From contig CM025856.1 of assembly GCA_003952965.2 (NCBI GenBank), positions 4,174,674 through 4,238,673 of the forward strand: DNA of 64,000 nucleotides, read 5' to 3'. The DNA is from Morella rubra (taxonomy: Eukaryota > Streptophyta > Magnoliopsida > Fagales > Myricaceae). Shown piece after piece: positions 45,591 through 56,660 of the stretch. The stretch's first letter is position 1, and each line of letters starts with the position of its first letter. A program made the translations under genes and the position numbers. Under the pieces are notes generated by a model that worked only from the letters and a program-made list of their open reading frames with translations, was not told where the DNA came from and made no database searches.

Positions 45591-46290
45591 AGATCGGTTT
45601 AGCCAAGCGAGCAGCTGAACATGGCTCCTTAGCTACAATACCAGCTCGCACTTTCGAAGCTTTTGTCCCTATAATTGATCAGGAAAAAGACCCTCCATTG
45701 TAATCCTTGGATGTACTCTGCCTTTTGATTCAATGAAAAATGATCTCATTGCTCAAAAAAAAAGGAGAGAGATCGGTTTCAGCCGGAAAATCTCCAAAAC
45801 GGGTACATTGATAAGAAAAAAACTTGTTCTACGATACGCTATAGATTCATAATGAGGTATAAGGATTTTCTTTATGGTTTTAAAGAGTCGGTCTTTGCCA
45901 GTTTATAGGCCTACAGCTAATTATGGAGGTCCACTATAGGATGGGAGCTTTTTCAGGAAAAAAAAAAAAAAAAAGGGTCCTTAAAACATCAAGAATTATA
46001 TCATATACATTTAATAGTTAATTGGCCAAGTTCAAATCCAACAAATAAGAGATCAAAAATCTCATTTTGATCTTAAGCAGAATAAAAAAGAGGTTTCCAA
46101 CTTGGGTTGAGATCAATAAAGTAATGTTGAAAAAGTCGTGCCGGAAACATGGGAGACTGGAGAGGATGGTGCAACATTCTATTCGGGACAACAAAGGTTG
46201 TCCACAGGAATCACGCAGAAAAACCGCCTAAACAGAGTGATTTTGTGGCCATTTTCTCCTGAACTAATATTGTACCTCTGTGTGTGTGTG
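45591..46290. other. Intergenic region between epoxide hydrolase and PMEI-like gene 1
   Basis: No gene is supported. A transcript-like tail (gatctcattgctcaaaaaaaaa, ending near 45763) resembles the 3' end of a retroposed or polyadenylated sequence. The stretch 46135-46260 is homologous to the upstream region of PMEI gene 2 (48650-48770). Confidence 0.45.
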
Positions 46291-46292
46291 TG

Positions 46293-46300
46293 TATATATA
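46293..46300 (+). promoter_or_regulatory. Possible TATA box of PMEI-like gene 1
   Basis: TATATATA after a (GT)n run, 96 bp before the ATG at 46389. It occupies the same position as the clearer TATATAAATA box of gene 2. Confidence 0.4.
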
Positions 46301-46388
46301 CATTTTTTTTTTTATTACCATAGCCCACGACAATACCCTCAACTATCAAAAGAAAAACTTTCTGCATAGACAACATTCTAGTGAAAAC

Positions 46389-46913
46389 ATGACACCGATT
46401 TCAAAGCTCTTGGTTTTGCTGCTTTTTACTCTCTGGCCGCACGGAATCTTTGCTAACGATTTGATTGCCTCGGCTTGTGATCGGACTACGTACAAGGCAT
46501 TGTGCAGAGAAATCCTTGAGCCGGACCCCGAGAGCCATGAGGCTACTGATGTCCTTGGCCTAGTCAGAGTCGCTATAAAGAACACTGGAACTAATGCTAC
46601 CCAACTACGTGACTACGTCACCCAAGTGGCTGAGCGAAATAACGACGACAATGTCCTTGTTGAATGCCTAAGAGATTGCTATGACAACTACCAAAATGCA
46701 GCTGATCAACTTGACAACTCGTTCGTCCCTTTGCAATCTAAAGGGTACAAGGATGTCAACAAAATGGTGATCACTGCTAAGAAGGATGCTGATTCATGCG
46801 AGGAAGGTTTCAAGGCTCAGCACCGCAAGTCTCCACTAATAGATTTGAGCACCACGTTTAACAGGCTATGCAGCAATATCTTAGGACTTATGAATCAACT
46901 GCCGAAGCACTGA
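46389..46913 (+). CDS. Plant invertase/pectin methylesterase inhibitor-like protein 1, 174 aa
   Basis: Single exon. The start MTPISKLLVLLLFTLW is chosen over an upstream in-frame ATG (46284) because it gives a proper signal peptide (1-22) and matches gene 2. The mature protein shows the PMEI pattern: C30 and C39 (ACDRTTYKALC hairpin), C97 in LRDCYDNYQNAADQL, and C137 in DADSCEEGF, the four cysteines of the two family disulphides, plus C93 and C161. Such four-helix-bundle proteins act in the apoplast on pectin methylesterase, or on cell-wall or vacuolar invertase; sequence alone does not say which. It is a tandem duplicate of the gene at 48911, with related upstream sequence. Confidence 0.88.
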   Translation: MTPISKLLVLLLFTLWPHGIFANDLIASACDRTTYKALCREILEPDPESHEATDVLGLVRVAIKNTGTNATQLRDYVTQVAERNNDDNVLVECLRDCYDNYQNAADQLDNSFVPLQSKGYKDVNKMVITAKKDADSCEEGFKAQHRKSPLIDLSTTFNRLCSNILGLMNQLPKH

Positions 46914-47790
46914 TGCTCGTCCCTGGCTCTCTGAGATGCTCTTATTATCTCTCAAACTCATGGGAAGCTCTGTTTTAGTTTTCCAGCTAAATTTTACATT
47001 TTATGCGTAGCTTTGCTCAATAATCACTGTTCTCTTGTAAAATGCCGATATTTTCTAGCTCATCAATAACATATTTGGGATTTTGCGTTAAGAAATGGTT
47101 TGTTTGATTCCAACCATGTTTAATCTCCTGGCTCTGTCATGTTTTCCTTTGTCATAGCACAAGCCATCCCCGAAAATTACGAAAGGTGTTCTGTTCTTTT
47201 TCTGTTTGTCATGACTAATACTATGATCATTGTCTTCAACCACCTTGAAAATCGCGAATTAAGTTGAACCAGAAATTGATGTGATGTAAATTTGACGTAT
47301 AAAAACTTCAGTTCCTTCCATGAACTGAACTGAACCGAATTCAGTTCCTTCCATGAACTGACTTTGCAACGAAATTGGTCCAAAGCACGAATCATGTAGA
47401 TCCTTTTTGTTTTCATTTCCTTTTCTTGATTTACCAGTGCAAGAACATTGATTCACATTGATGGGTGTTAATTTGGCCCAACAATGGGAAGGACTAGCAA
47501 GTATCACCTTACAGATAACAAAAGGGAGGAGAAGGGGACGAAAAAAGAGAGGAAAAAGAATAGACAGAGATCAAGATTGAGTAAAAGTTAAACATATAAC
47601 AAAATGAGCATGTGCCTATGTGCTGCACAAACCACTGGATTTCCCCATAGCCCAGACTTTCTTGCACAAGCAACCAAACACTTGCATTACATTGTAGAAC
47701 CAATTCTTCAAGGTTTGACAAAAAGTATATAATCGAATAACATTGGAGCACATCAGCATGGACTGAAGAAGGAGAAGGCTCAAGCAGAAA
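46914..47790. other. 3' flank and intergenic DNA after PMEI-like gene 1
   Basis: No further gene. Parts (about 47.4-47.5 kb) have counterparts near 49.8 kb after PMEI gene 2, so the duplicated unit includes the downstream flank. A short direct repeat, gttccttccatgaactgaac/gttccttccatgaactgact, lies at about 47310-47361. Confidence 0.5.
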
Positions 47791-48050
47791 GGACTGTAAT
47801 TTGCTTTGCACAGATAAAATATTGGAAACCGTCCCTTTTCTGCTATGTGCAATCTCATGCCGCTGCAAGCAACAAAAAAAATCCTGGCCTCCATGTCTGC
47901 CACTACAAACTTTTTTCTGCTTGCCCTTGAGCTTTTACTTCATGGTTTTTGGAGCTTGGAAGTGGCTAGACGTTATTAAGGAGAGGTGGTATGAACAGTG
48001 GAGTTAATGCATTGCACTGAAAGGGCTCACTGGGAAAAAGTAAACACAGA
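47791..48050 (-). pseudogene. Epoxide hydrolase 5'-end fragment with its promoter
   Basis: On the minus strand, from about 47894, the sequence encodes MEARIFFVACSGMRLHIAEK and then GR, a corrupted version of the epoxide hydrolase N-terminus (MEGIVHKMVSVNGIRMHIAE). The upstream flank (47940-48050: ttggaagtggctagacgtta, gagttaatgca) matches 45320-45390 of the intact gene's upstream region. The rest of the coding sequence is missing. It is a partial duplicate, not a gene. Confidence 0.7.
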
Positions 48051-48803
48051 GACACAATGGAAACCTGCTTAAATTGCAAATTTCCACAGGAGGAGATTCC
48101 CTGATAATCTGATCTTTGAATTTTAGGTAGGAATAGTTCTTCTCACAAGTAATTACTTAAGCGTAATGAAGGGAATTGAGACATGGATTGAATATAATGA
48201 AATAGAGCCACTTTGAGGTTCCTCTTACAAAACAAGGCATGGAACAGAGCCACTGTAAACAAGTTCCTGGAGTTACCAAAGAAACCACAAGCACATATTA
48301 GTCATGGGTTGAGAATGAGAATTGAACTCTTAAGAGATTAGAATCACACATATGAAGAGTAAGACCCTATTATTCATATATATGTTAAGCCTTAACAAAT
48401 ATCGTGTCCAAGAATTGTTATTCTCTTGCAAGCACAGGACCCAAACAAGTACATGCATGGCTTATACAGAGAACTAAATTACGACATCTGGGCTAAAAAA
48501 ATATTCACCATATATCCATTTCGTCCATGAATTACCATTATAGTGTTTTGTTGTTGTTACGCTACCTAGAATTATTAATGTATACGGTATTTCTTTCCTT
48601 TTTCTACGTTGTGATGTGGAAATAATAGTAAATTGCAGTTGAAGAAGTCTTGCTAGAAACATGGGAGTGGCTATTGCAAAATCCTAATACAAGGCAACTC
48701 ACATGGTCCACAGGAAGCCAGAGACCGCTTAATCAGAGAGGTTGTGTGGTCATCCATGCGCTCGTCTCCTGGGCTTGTCTACCCCCTTCACTCCTGATAT
48801 ATG

Positions 48804-48813
48804 TATATAAATA
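48804..48813 (+). promoter_or_regulatory. TATA box of PMEI-like gene 2
   Basis: TATATAAATA, 107 bp before the ATG at 48911, in a normal core promoter position. Confidence 0.55.
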
Positions 48814-48910
48814 TGCTTTCCGGGCAGTAGGCTCTAAGAAGCCAATAACATAACATTCGACTCGTTCCTTTGTCATACAATAAGCCCAACTGCAAGCGTT
48901 CTGTGAAAAC

Positions 48911-49444
48911 ATGAAGCCCATTTCGATGCTCTTCTGTTTGCTGGTGTTAATTCTCCGGCCATACAAAATTGTTGCCGTCGGGGGAGCTACCGATTTGATC
49001 ACCACCGCTTGTGATCGCACTCTGTACAAGGCACTGTGCAATGCAGTTCTTAATTCGGACCCCGCGAGCCAGGGGTCTAAGGATCTCTCCACCCTCGACA
49101 AAGTTGTATTAACGCATGCAAAATCCAACGCTAGCAATATCCATCAGCAAGCCGTCAGCCTGCACGAGAAATCAAAGGACGATGCCACCAAGCAAGCCCT
49201 TGAAGATTGCATTGAGAACTACCAAGATGCAACTGATCAACTCGACGAATCGCTCCATGCCTTGCAATCTAAGGGGTACGACGACATTAATACGTGGGTG
49301 ACCGCTGCCATGAGCGACGCCGATTCGTGTGAGGAAGGTTTCACGGATCAGGGCCGTAAGTCTCCACTATCTAACTCGAGCAAGACATTCAACCATCTAT
49401 GCAGCATTGTCTTAGCCCTGACCAATCAACTGAAGGGTCGGTAG
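48911..49444 (+). CDS. Plant invertase/pectin methylesterase inhibitor-like protein 2, 177 aa
   Basis: Single exon. The hydrophobic N-terminus (MKPISMLFCLLVLILRPYKI) is a signal peptide. The PMEI domain has C34 and C43 (ACDRTLYKALC), C100 in LEDCIENYQDATDQL and C140 in DADSCEEGF, matching the two conserved disulphides, plus C164. It aligns over its whole length with gene 1, sharing TACDRT, LQSKGY and DADSCEEGF. The upstream 250 bp and the downstream flank are also related, so this is a tandem duplication of a segment of at least 1.5 kb. Secretion to the apoplast is expected. The target (invertase or PME) is unresolved. Confidence 0.9.
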   Translation: MKPISMLFCLLVLILRPYKIVAVGGATDLITTACDRTLYKALCNAVLNSDPASQGSKDLSTLDKVVLTHAKSNASNIHQQAVSLHEKSKDDATKQALEDCIENYQDATDQLDESLHALQSKGYDDINTWVTAAMSDADSCEEGFTDQGRKSPLSNSSKTFNHLCSIVLALTNQLKGR

Positions 49445-50340
49445 CCTTAGCTGCTCCCATCGTTTATGGAACCAGATTACCATATTAAGATAAGCCTTCA
49501 AACAATAAAATCTTTCATTTGGGAAATCCAAGTATCATGGCATGTCCTCTTTCCATGTGCCAAGCAATTGTTTTATTCTTTTTTCCAAACATGTTTATTT
49601 ATCCCATTTCATGTGTTCTGTCCATCTGTCGGTTATAGCAGAGGACATTCCCTAGAAATGAAAAACTTTGCTCTGTTCGATTTCTGCTTTGTAATTTGAG
49701 TTACAAAAACTTCCAATTCTTCGTGAAGGACATAACTGCAAAGAAATAGGTACGGACCACAAATCATGTGAATCCCATTGCTTTTTATTTCTTTTTCTTG
49801 CTTTACTAGTGCCAGACTGTCGACTCAAGTTGATGGGTCAGAAACTACCACCACAGAGGAAAAATTCATACAACGAAAAACATTGAAGAAAAGATAAAAT
49901 GCAAGTTAGATTTTCCTCTTACCCAGAATTTCTTACACAAGCAACCAAACATTCAAGTCTCAAGAGCTTCTCAAGCGAGCGACCAGACACTCCCATTAAT
50001 AGGTAAAAGCATTTGCTAAATGTGATGGAAGAAAAAATGTAATCCAATAACATTGGAGCACATCTCCATGGACGTAAAGGAGAAAGCTCAAGCAGAAAGG
50101 AATTTGATTTTCTTTACGCACAGATAAAATCCTGGAGAACATTTCCATAGAAAACAGGGTTCCCAAGAAGAACTATGTGCGGAAATTAAGCCCCATGTAG
50201 AAAATAAAATTCAAATAAAGATGCACAAAAAGAAAACCAAGAACAGAGAAAGGCAGAGCATAGAATGGGGCGCGCTGAGCCTTGGAGGAAGACCGGAGTT
50301 CTAAAACCCTAATCTACTCGAAACCCATTTATAGAATTAG
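49445..50340. other. Flank of PMEI-like gene 2 with homology to 46.9-47.8 kb
   Basis: No gene. 50040-50130 (aataacattggagcacatc, then gctcaagcagaaaggaa) matches 47735-47815 next to the epoxide hydrolase fragment, so the duplicated segment extends to about 50.13 kb. Beyond it the epoxide hydrolase start is not recognisable. Confidence 0.5.
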
Positions 50341-53300
50341 GAAGCCGTGCCGAGGGGCTTATGTGCCGTAATGACAATAGAGTCCTCCGCTTATATCGTT
50401 CGGCAATAGAGTGCCAGAGTGGCAATATGCCTGCCATTTACCAGCCGAAAAATAAACATATTGGTAACAGATAAAGGAAAATTAAAAAAATTACTGTTCG
50501 GATTTTTATGAATTTTAAGAATATGCCTGAATTTTTAAAATTGAAAAATCTAGATCACACTTGCAAAATTACTCAATTAGTCACATTTCTTTCTAGGTGT
50601 CTAAGAAAGTTGACCTAATAGCACTCCAAGTAACAATATATGTGCAAGTGGCAAGTCTCTTACAAAATATTAAACCATAAATTTTTTTTATAACTTTTAT
50701 TTATTTTTAAGATATGTGACATCCACTCAACTATATATTGACATGCTACACTTTGAAAATTTGAAAAAAAAAAAAGTGACATAAAATTTTATAATGACAA
50801 GTGGCACTTTTGGTCTGGTAAGGTAACGGCTTGGATTCTGTCCCAAGTTCGAGCCACAATACTGCCTTTATCACTCCTGACTTAATTGGGGTGTGTTGAG
50901 TAGAGTCCTGACACATGCCTTCAAGTTGGCTTGTAGGGCCGGGTACACGAAGTGGCCCGACTTTGAGAGCTCCTGAATTATCAAAAATATTGACAAGTGG
51001 CATACCACATCATCCATTTTGTTATAAGTCCCAAAAAAAAATTGAATGTGGGAGTGATTTTGCAAACCTACAAAAATCTAGGGCATTTTTTAAAATCACA
51101 TAAAAAACATAAAATTAAAATTCTCCCCCCCCCCCCCCAAAAAAAAAATCTCAGTTATTAGAGACTTTCTAATTTTTTAAAAAACTTTCTTTAGCCAAAC
51201 AACAAATTTAAAAAGCTTTTATCAGATCTTTTTTTTAAAAATTTTTAAAATCCACCTCAATTTATTTTATCTACATTTCGTCACATACTTCGTAAAAGCT
51301 TAATCTTCTACCTTGTATAAAAAAATCCGTCATCTCATCTATACAAGAACTGATTTAAGAAGACCAAAAAATTCCTTAAAGACCAATTGGAATCCGCCGC
51401 TATCACAAGAACTAATAGAATAATTAAACTTTTTAAAAAACTCCATCAACTCATCTCATCTACATTTTTTTACAAACTCTAATAAAACTTAATTTCCTAC
51501 CAATAAGCAACCTTCAAATTTTCAATCAATTTTCACAAACCCGATAAAAGTAAAATTCAAAAGCTTCTCTTAAACACCAATGTTTGGCATGCACATAAAA
51601 TTTGAATTTTTTTTCATAAATTTTCTATATCTTTTCATAAAAAAAAACTATCAAATCACCCTTTCAACACTTTTTCAGAAATTTCAATAAATTCTACACG
51701 GCATCCAAACATAGGCGAAGCCCATTTAAAAAAAATTTGACATGCCAAAAAATGGCTCCTGAAAAAAAGGAAAAAAAAAAGAGGCTGGTTAAGGACTACT
51801 CCATGAAACAACCTACTTGCTTATAAGGGTCGAGCACCAACCAACACAAAAAATAGTAAGGTGTGAAACCTTGAGTAATCAAGTTCTTCCAAAGGGTGGA
51901 AAAATTGAGGTCGTCCAATTTTTCTTCATAGCATTGACAGGGAAAAAAAGAAAAAGAATCTACCTCATTTTCATCAAGAACTCCACTATCTAAAACATCT
52001 TAGATACCAGATATTGTTAATTAGGTATAGACCGCCGGGGGGGAGAGAGAGAGAGAAGAGAAGAGTTTGATATTTTATCCGGTGGAAAACCGAAATTTCC
52101 ATTTCCAGTAGAAATACTGATTTTTTTCCGATTCGTTATTCTTTAAAATAATAATAACGCAAAGTTTTTACTCTCTTTCGTAAAAGACAAAATGACATGG
52201 ATTGTTTGACCCAAGTACACGTGAATGAAGGAGTTTGTGTCAAATCTCTTATTATCTAGCAAAAAAGAAAAGCAAAAAGAAATGGAGTCAGATCTCCATT
52301 CGAACTTTAAGGAAAGTTCTAAGACAAACAAAATTGAAGTTCAATCCTTCATTGTCCCCCGAATCTCTCCCCACTGTTGTCATCCCAGCCCTACCCTCCC
52401 TTCCTACCTCCTGAAATTTCTTCTCTCTCTCTCCATTTCCCTTCCGCTGCCTTCGGGGTTCTCGATGAGTTTACATCAAAAGAATCGATAAGATTAGATT
52501 CTGGGTTCGATCCATGATTAGAACCCTTGCTACAGATGTTTAGATCTAATACAAGATTAGGATTTGAGGGTATTTTTTATTTTCTTGTTGTTGGTTTTTC
52601 CTGCTAAGACTTTGAAGTGAGAGTTTTTGGCATGGTGTTTTCAATTTTCTTGCTCTTGGTTTTTCTGCTAGATTTGCGGTGATGGTTTTTGCATGGTGAG
52701 TCTCTAAAACTGAGGCGACGGTTGAAGTTTTTGAAAGAGGTGGCTCCAATCTTTGAGTTGGAAGCCCCATATGGAGTAAACGGTGTTGATTGATTCCTCT
52801 CCCTCGTCCCTAAAATCTCTTCTCACTCTCCTCTCTCCTCTTCCTTTCTAATCGGGACCTGGATTTCCAAATTCCGTTTCCAAAATTCCGATCTCATTCC
52901 AGTTCCATTTCCAGAAAATTCCGGAATGGAACTGGAATTAAAATGTTGATTCCGGATAGGTATCCGAAACTAGAAACGGAATGGCTCATTCCAGTTTCAT
53001 CCATTTCGGTACTCACCCTTAAGTTGTGCGCAAATAATAATTTCTTGATCATATGAAGTCAATAATATGAAGGGAGCACCGGTTTCCGATAATACAACAC
53101 CAAAACCCAACACTCTTCCTCACCAGTACTTTTATGGAAGATTGACTCCAAAAAACCGATGTTTTACATGTTACAAGTTAAGAAAAATACAGATAAATAT
53201 GGCCCCACGCTAGGCATCTTCGTCTTGATCAAGATACTTGGATATTGAAGCTTTAAATAAGTCGCTATCTCAATTTCTTCATTCCATCTCAAATCTATTT

Positions 53301-56300
53301 ATTCGAGTCCAAGCGCCAAAAGTGATTATACATACAAGAACTATCGTTTTTTGTAACTATTCAAACAACTGCGTGTTCTTTCTTTAAGCTGTTGCTCGGT
53401 GCCAACATTATTCCTAACCTTGTACTTTCTCGAACTTTTTAAGTGAAATCGGGAGATATCTCCTATAATAATATACATGATAAATAAAAGAGTGGTCACA
53501 TATGGTAAAAAAAAGGTAACAATGTTACCTCGAAATGACGTGCATGTACTATGGAGTCATGATTACACTGAATGAGTACAAGCAACAGCCCACCATTTTA
53601 TTTTTTTCTGCGCCTAGAAGTGATGAACAGACTATAAGGGCGAAGCCCACAATTCCTTGGTGCACCTGCACACTAAAAAACCGCTTCGATATAGCGGAGA
53701 CAATGAGGGAGTTTGTAGCGACTCTGACGCCCATACAAGAGAACACATATACCTTGAACTCCCAAAGACACAATGCCATTATATTTAATGAAGAACGCTA
53801 GAAAGCTTGCAACAGCACTCCTCATGCCGAATTTATTTGGCATAGTTACTCATGCACTTTGGCTTGTTTTCATTGTAATGGGCTCTCCACTTACCAGGAG
53901 AAAATTTCTAGGACCATGCACACGAAAAAGATTTAATCGCAAGAGAAGACGAATTATTCAACGCGCCCAATCAATAAACATTTCACGACTGCCAGTCTCC
54001 ATAGTTTCACAAACTAGAGCCAATTTTCAATAAACAGTCGCCACAAAGATATTATATTAAATAGGACACCAGTCAAGATTAATGAATACGTAATATTCAT
54101 GCTTTCTTGGCCTAACAGGTCTTGAAATGCGAGAATGGGTGTATATGAATGGGAGAGGTCTTTGTGAAATAAATAAACTCCGTAGATACAAAAGTCCATT
54201 TGGAGTACTTGAACTTTATTGACAAGCATAACGTGGCTTCTAAAAAAAACAGAATAAGAATTGCCATTGAGAAGACTTTTCTAACAGATCATTGTATTTC
54301 CAGGGTTTGATATGGTGACTTCAGCTTTTTGTCTATGATATGATAATAAGGAGCTTGTAATTTTTCTTATACTAAGCCATTATAGTACAATGCTCAAATA
54401 TGGAGGAAGTATATCATTTGTGTGACCTCTATTTTGCACCATCTATTATCCTACTCACCTTTCAACGAGGAAATATTCCAAAACCGCAATCCCACCTAAT
54501 GGAGCTTTTGTCTCCAGAATAATCTAATTCTTTTTCTGTTATCCACACGAGGAATGACAAATGTTAGACTTATAAGGTATTTGTCTTCTCACTATCCGAC
54601 TCACTACTCTTAAACGTCACGAATACAATACATAGTCCATCGCGGTCTCTGGTTCATTGGGATACCGTGCAGTCTGACGTGACATTGAGTCAAAAACACA
54701 GTTGCACTAACAGTAATAACAAATAAGCACGCAATTGGGAGTAATCCATATAGAGGACACATCAATTCATACAAGAGCTTTAGTAATAACAATTTACATT
54801 CACGCATAAACGAGAGGGAACACAAGTAGTTAACCGGCCGTCTGGACAGTCATAACAATTATCTGTTTTCCTATTAAGTATCTATGGGAAATTGCGCTGG
54901 GCTTACCCTTTAAGTCACGACTAATTTGCGGTTTATGGTGATTTACTCTTGCATTCTGATGTTCCTTTATGCGCTTGTTAAATGAATGGCAACAATGGAG
55001 TTATAGAGTGAATGTATTAATGGGGCCTATCAGAAAGAAAGAAAACATGTAAGAAAGATGACTTACAAATTGATCTAGCGCTTACCTACCCTGTCATTCG
55101 ACTTTTCTGATTTAGAATCTTTTGAGGTCTACTACGTATGCATAAGGGGTTAGAGCGGTCAATTACCGGGCTTCACTATGGGGGAAAGAACTTTCAATTC
55201 TGCAAGAAGTCAAACAGATGATAAACAAGATGTGGCAAGGGCCGAGCATAACTTTATAAGAGACCCTATGGCTTATAGCAAAACTAATGGGAAATACACA
55301 CATGGGAAAATGTAAATAACAAAGCAACCAAAAGATACTCTACTGCAATTGAAATTATTCTTAAACATAGTGTCTCTAAAACAAATCCATAGAGACCAAA
55401 ATATCTCGCAGCTTGAGGCCGAATTCATTGCCATACACGAGGTGATAAAGGTAAAGACAATAAAGTGCTACATTGGACAGCACAAAATAGAAACTTTTTT
55501 AAATATGAAGTGCCTACTACAACGAAAAAACATCAATGGCCATGAAAAGGTCAGTACAAGCCAGCCCAGGTGAACATAGATAAATACCTACGCAATGCTT
55601 CTCTTATGTCAAATAATTCAGTGGGGCTTTTCACGACATGCTTGATTAGGGAAGTTGGGTGGCAATCGAATCTATAATCTGGTAACACCAACGGCAACAA
55701 AAAACCCATGACTCAGCACCCTGAAAATAAATCCAATTTATAGTAGGCTCTTTGAAAATCCAAAATGATGCACCAAAGTCACAACATTAACTTTTTCTGT
55801 TTATAAGTTACGAACACTAAATCATTGGACAAATCCAATACTGTAACGGATTCTGGTAAACGGGTACTGTTATTTTCTCTTTCTGATAAACGCGGAGAGG
55901 AAACTTATAGAGAGAGATAATGAGAACTTGCCGGGAAAAGTGAGACAATAATAAGACCAAGCGGCCTATCGAGGCAGTTCTATAGTAAGGTGATTTTATT
56001 TTCTCCCTGGGAACGTTATCGTCAAGAGTAATGCTGTTCAAAAAGCGAATATAAACAACTAGTACTATATAAATCACATAAACCATATATTCAGCAGAAA
56101 AATTAAAATAAGAGACAAGTTATTACCAACTACAAAATAAATCTCACTATGTACCTCACGAAATCTACCACAAGAACGACAAAAACAAATAAAGAAAAAC
56201 CCAAAAAGAAGACCATTCACAATAATCAAACAACAGGAGTATACTATCCATAAAACAAAAACAACCCTGAGTGAAATACACATGAGATAAGTTCCATAAA

Positions 56301-56335
56301 CACACAAAAATCTGTTCATCAAGGCAATACAGGTA
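50341..56335. other. Long gene-poor intergenic region
   Basis: I see no supportable gene. It is AT-rich, with a C16/A9 homopolymer junction (about 51125-51149) and GA repeats (about 52045-52068). At 52.86-53.0 kb is a patch of repeated 'attccggaat/ggaaactg' words that forms imperfect inverted repeats. A weak copia RNase H-like phrase is noted near 55.4 kb. Many short open frames exist on both strands, but none has a family signature. Confidence 0.5.
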
Positions 56336-56660
56336 AAACAATTTTAGTGGAAAGCCTGCGGTCATCGGTAGGCCAGAGCAGGAACCGGAAAAAGTGCGAA
56401 TATGCATCAGGAAGTCGGTGGTCGGTGTAGCGGAGAACGTCGTTTGGGGCCCTGGCGGGAGTTACTTGTGTTCTGTTCGGGAGCACGATGTAAATGGCTT
56501 TCATCTGTGCTCGTTTATCCAACGTCCTGGGGGCTGTTACTGCCGATGGCGACGGCGACGTGAGTTAGGAAAGATAGGCGTGGCAATAACGGAGACAGAG
56601 GACGCAGGTAGTGTAGGCAAAGGAGTTGATTCCAAGGCGGGTTTACACATGTGAGCAGCC
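56336..56660. other. GC-rich island of unknown nature
   Basis: The base composition rises sharply against the AT-rich surroundings. Open frames exist on both strands (plus 56394-56654, minus 56522-56319), and the minus-strand one reads MKAIYIVLPNRTQVTPARAP in a codon pattern that is not obviously random. There is no recognised domain and no splice partners were found. It could be a first exon, a pseudogene or a promoter CpG-rich segment. Confidence 0.3.

Noticed and set aside
45455-45703. 82-aa frame in the epoxide hydrolase flank
   Set aside because: It spans the 43-44-bp tandem repeats, so its length reflects the repeat; no domain.
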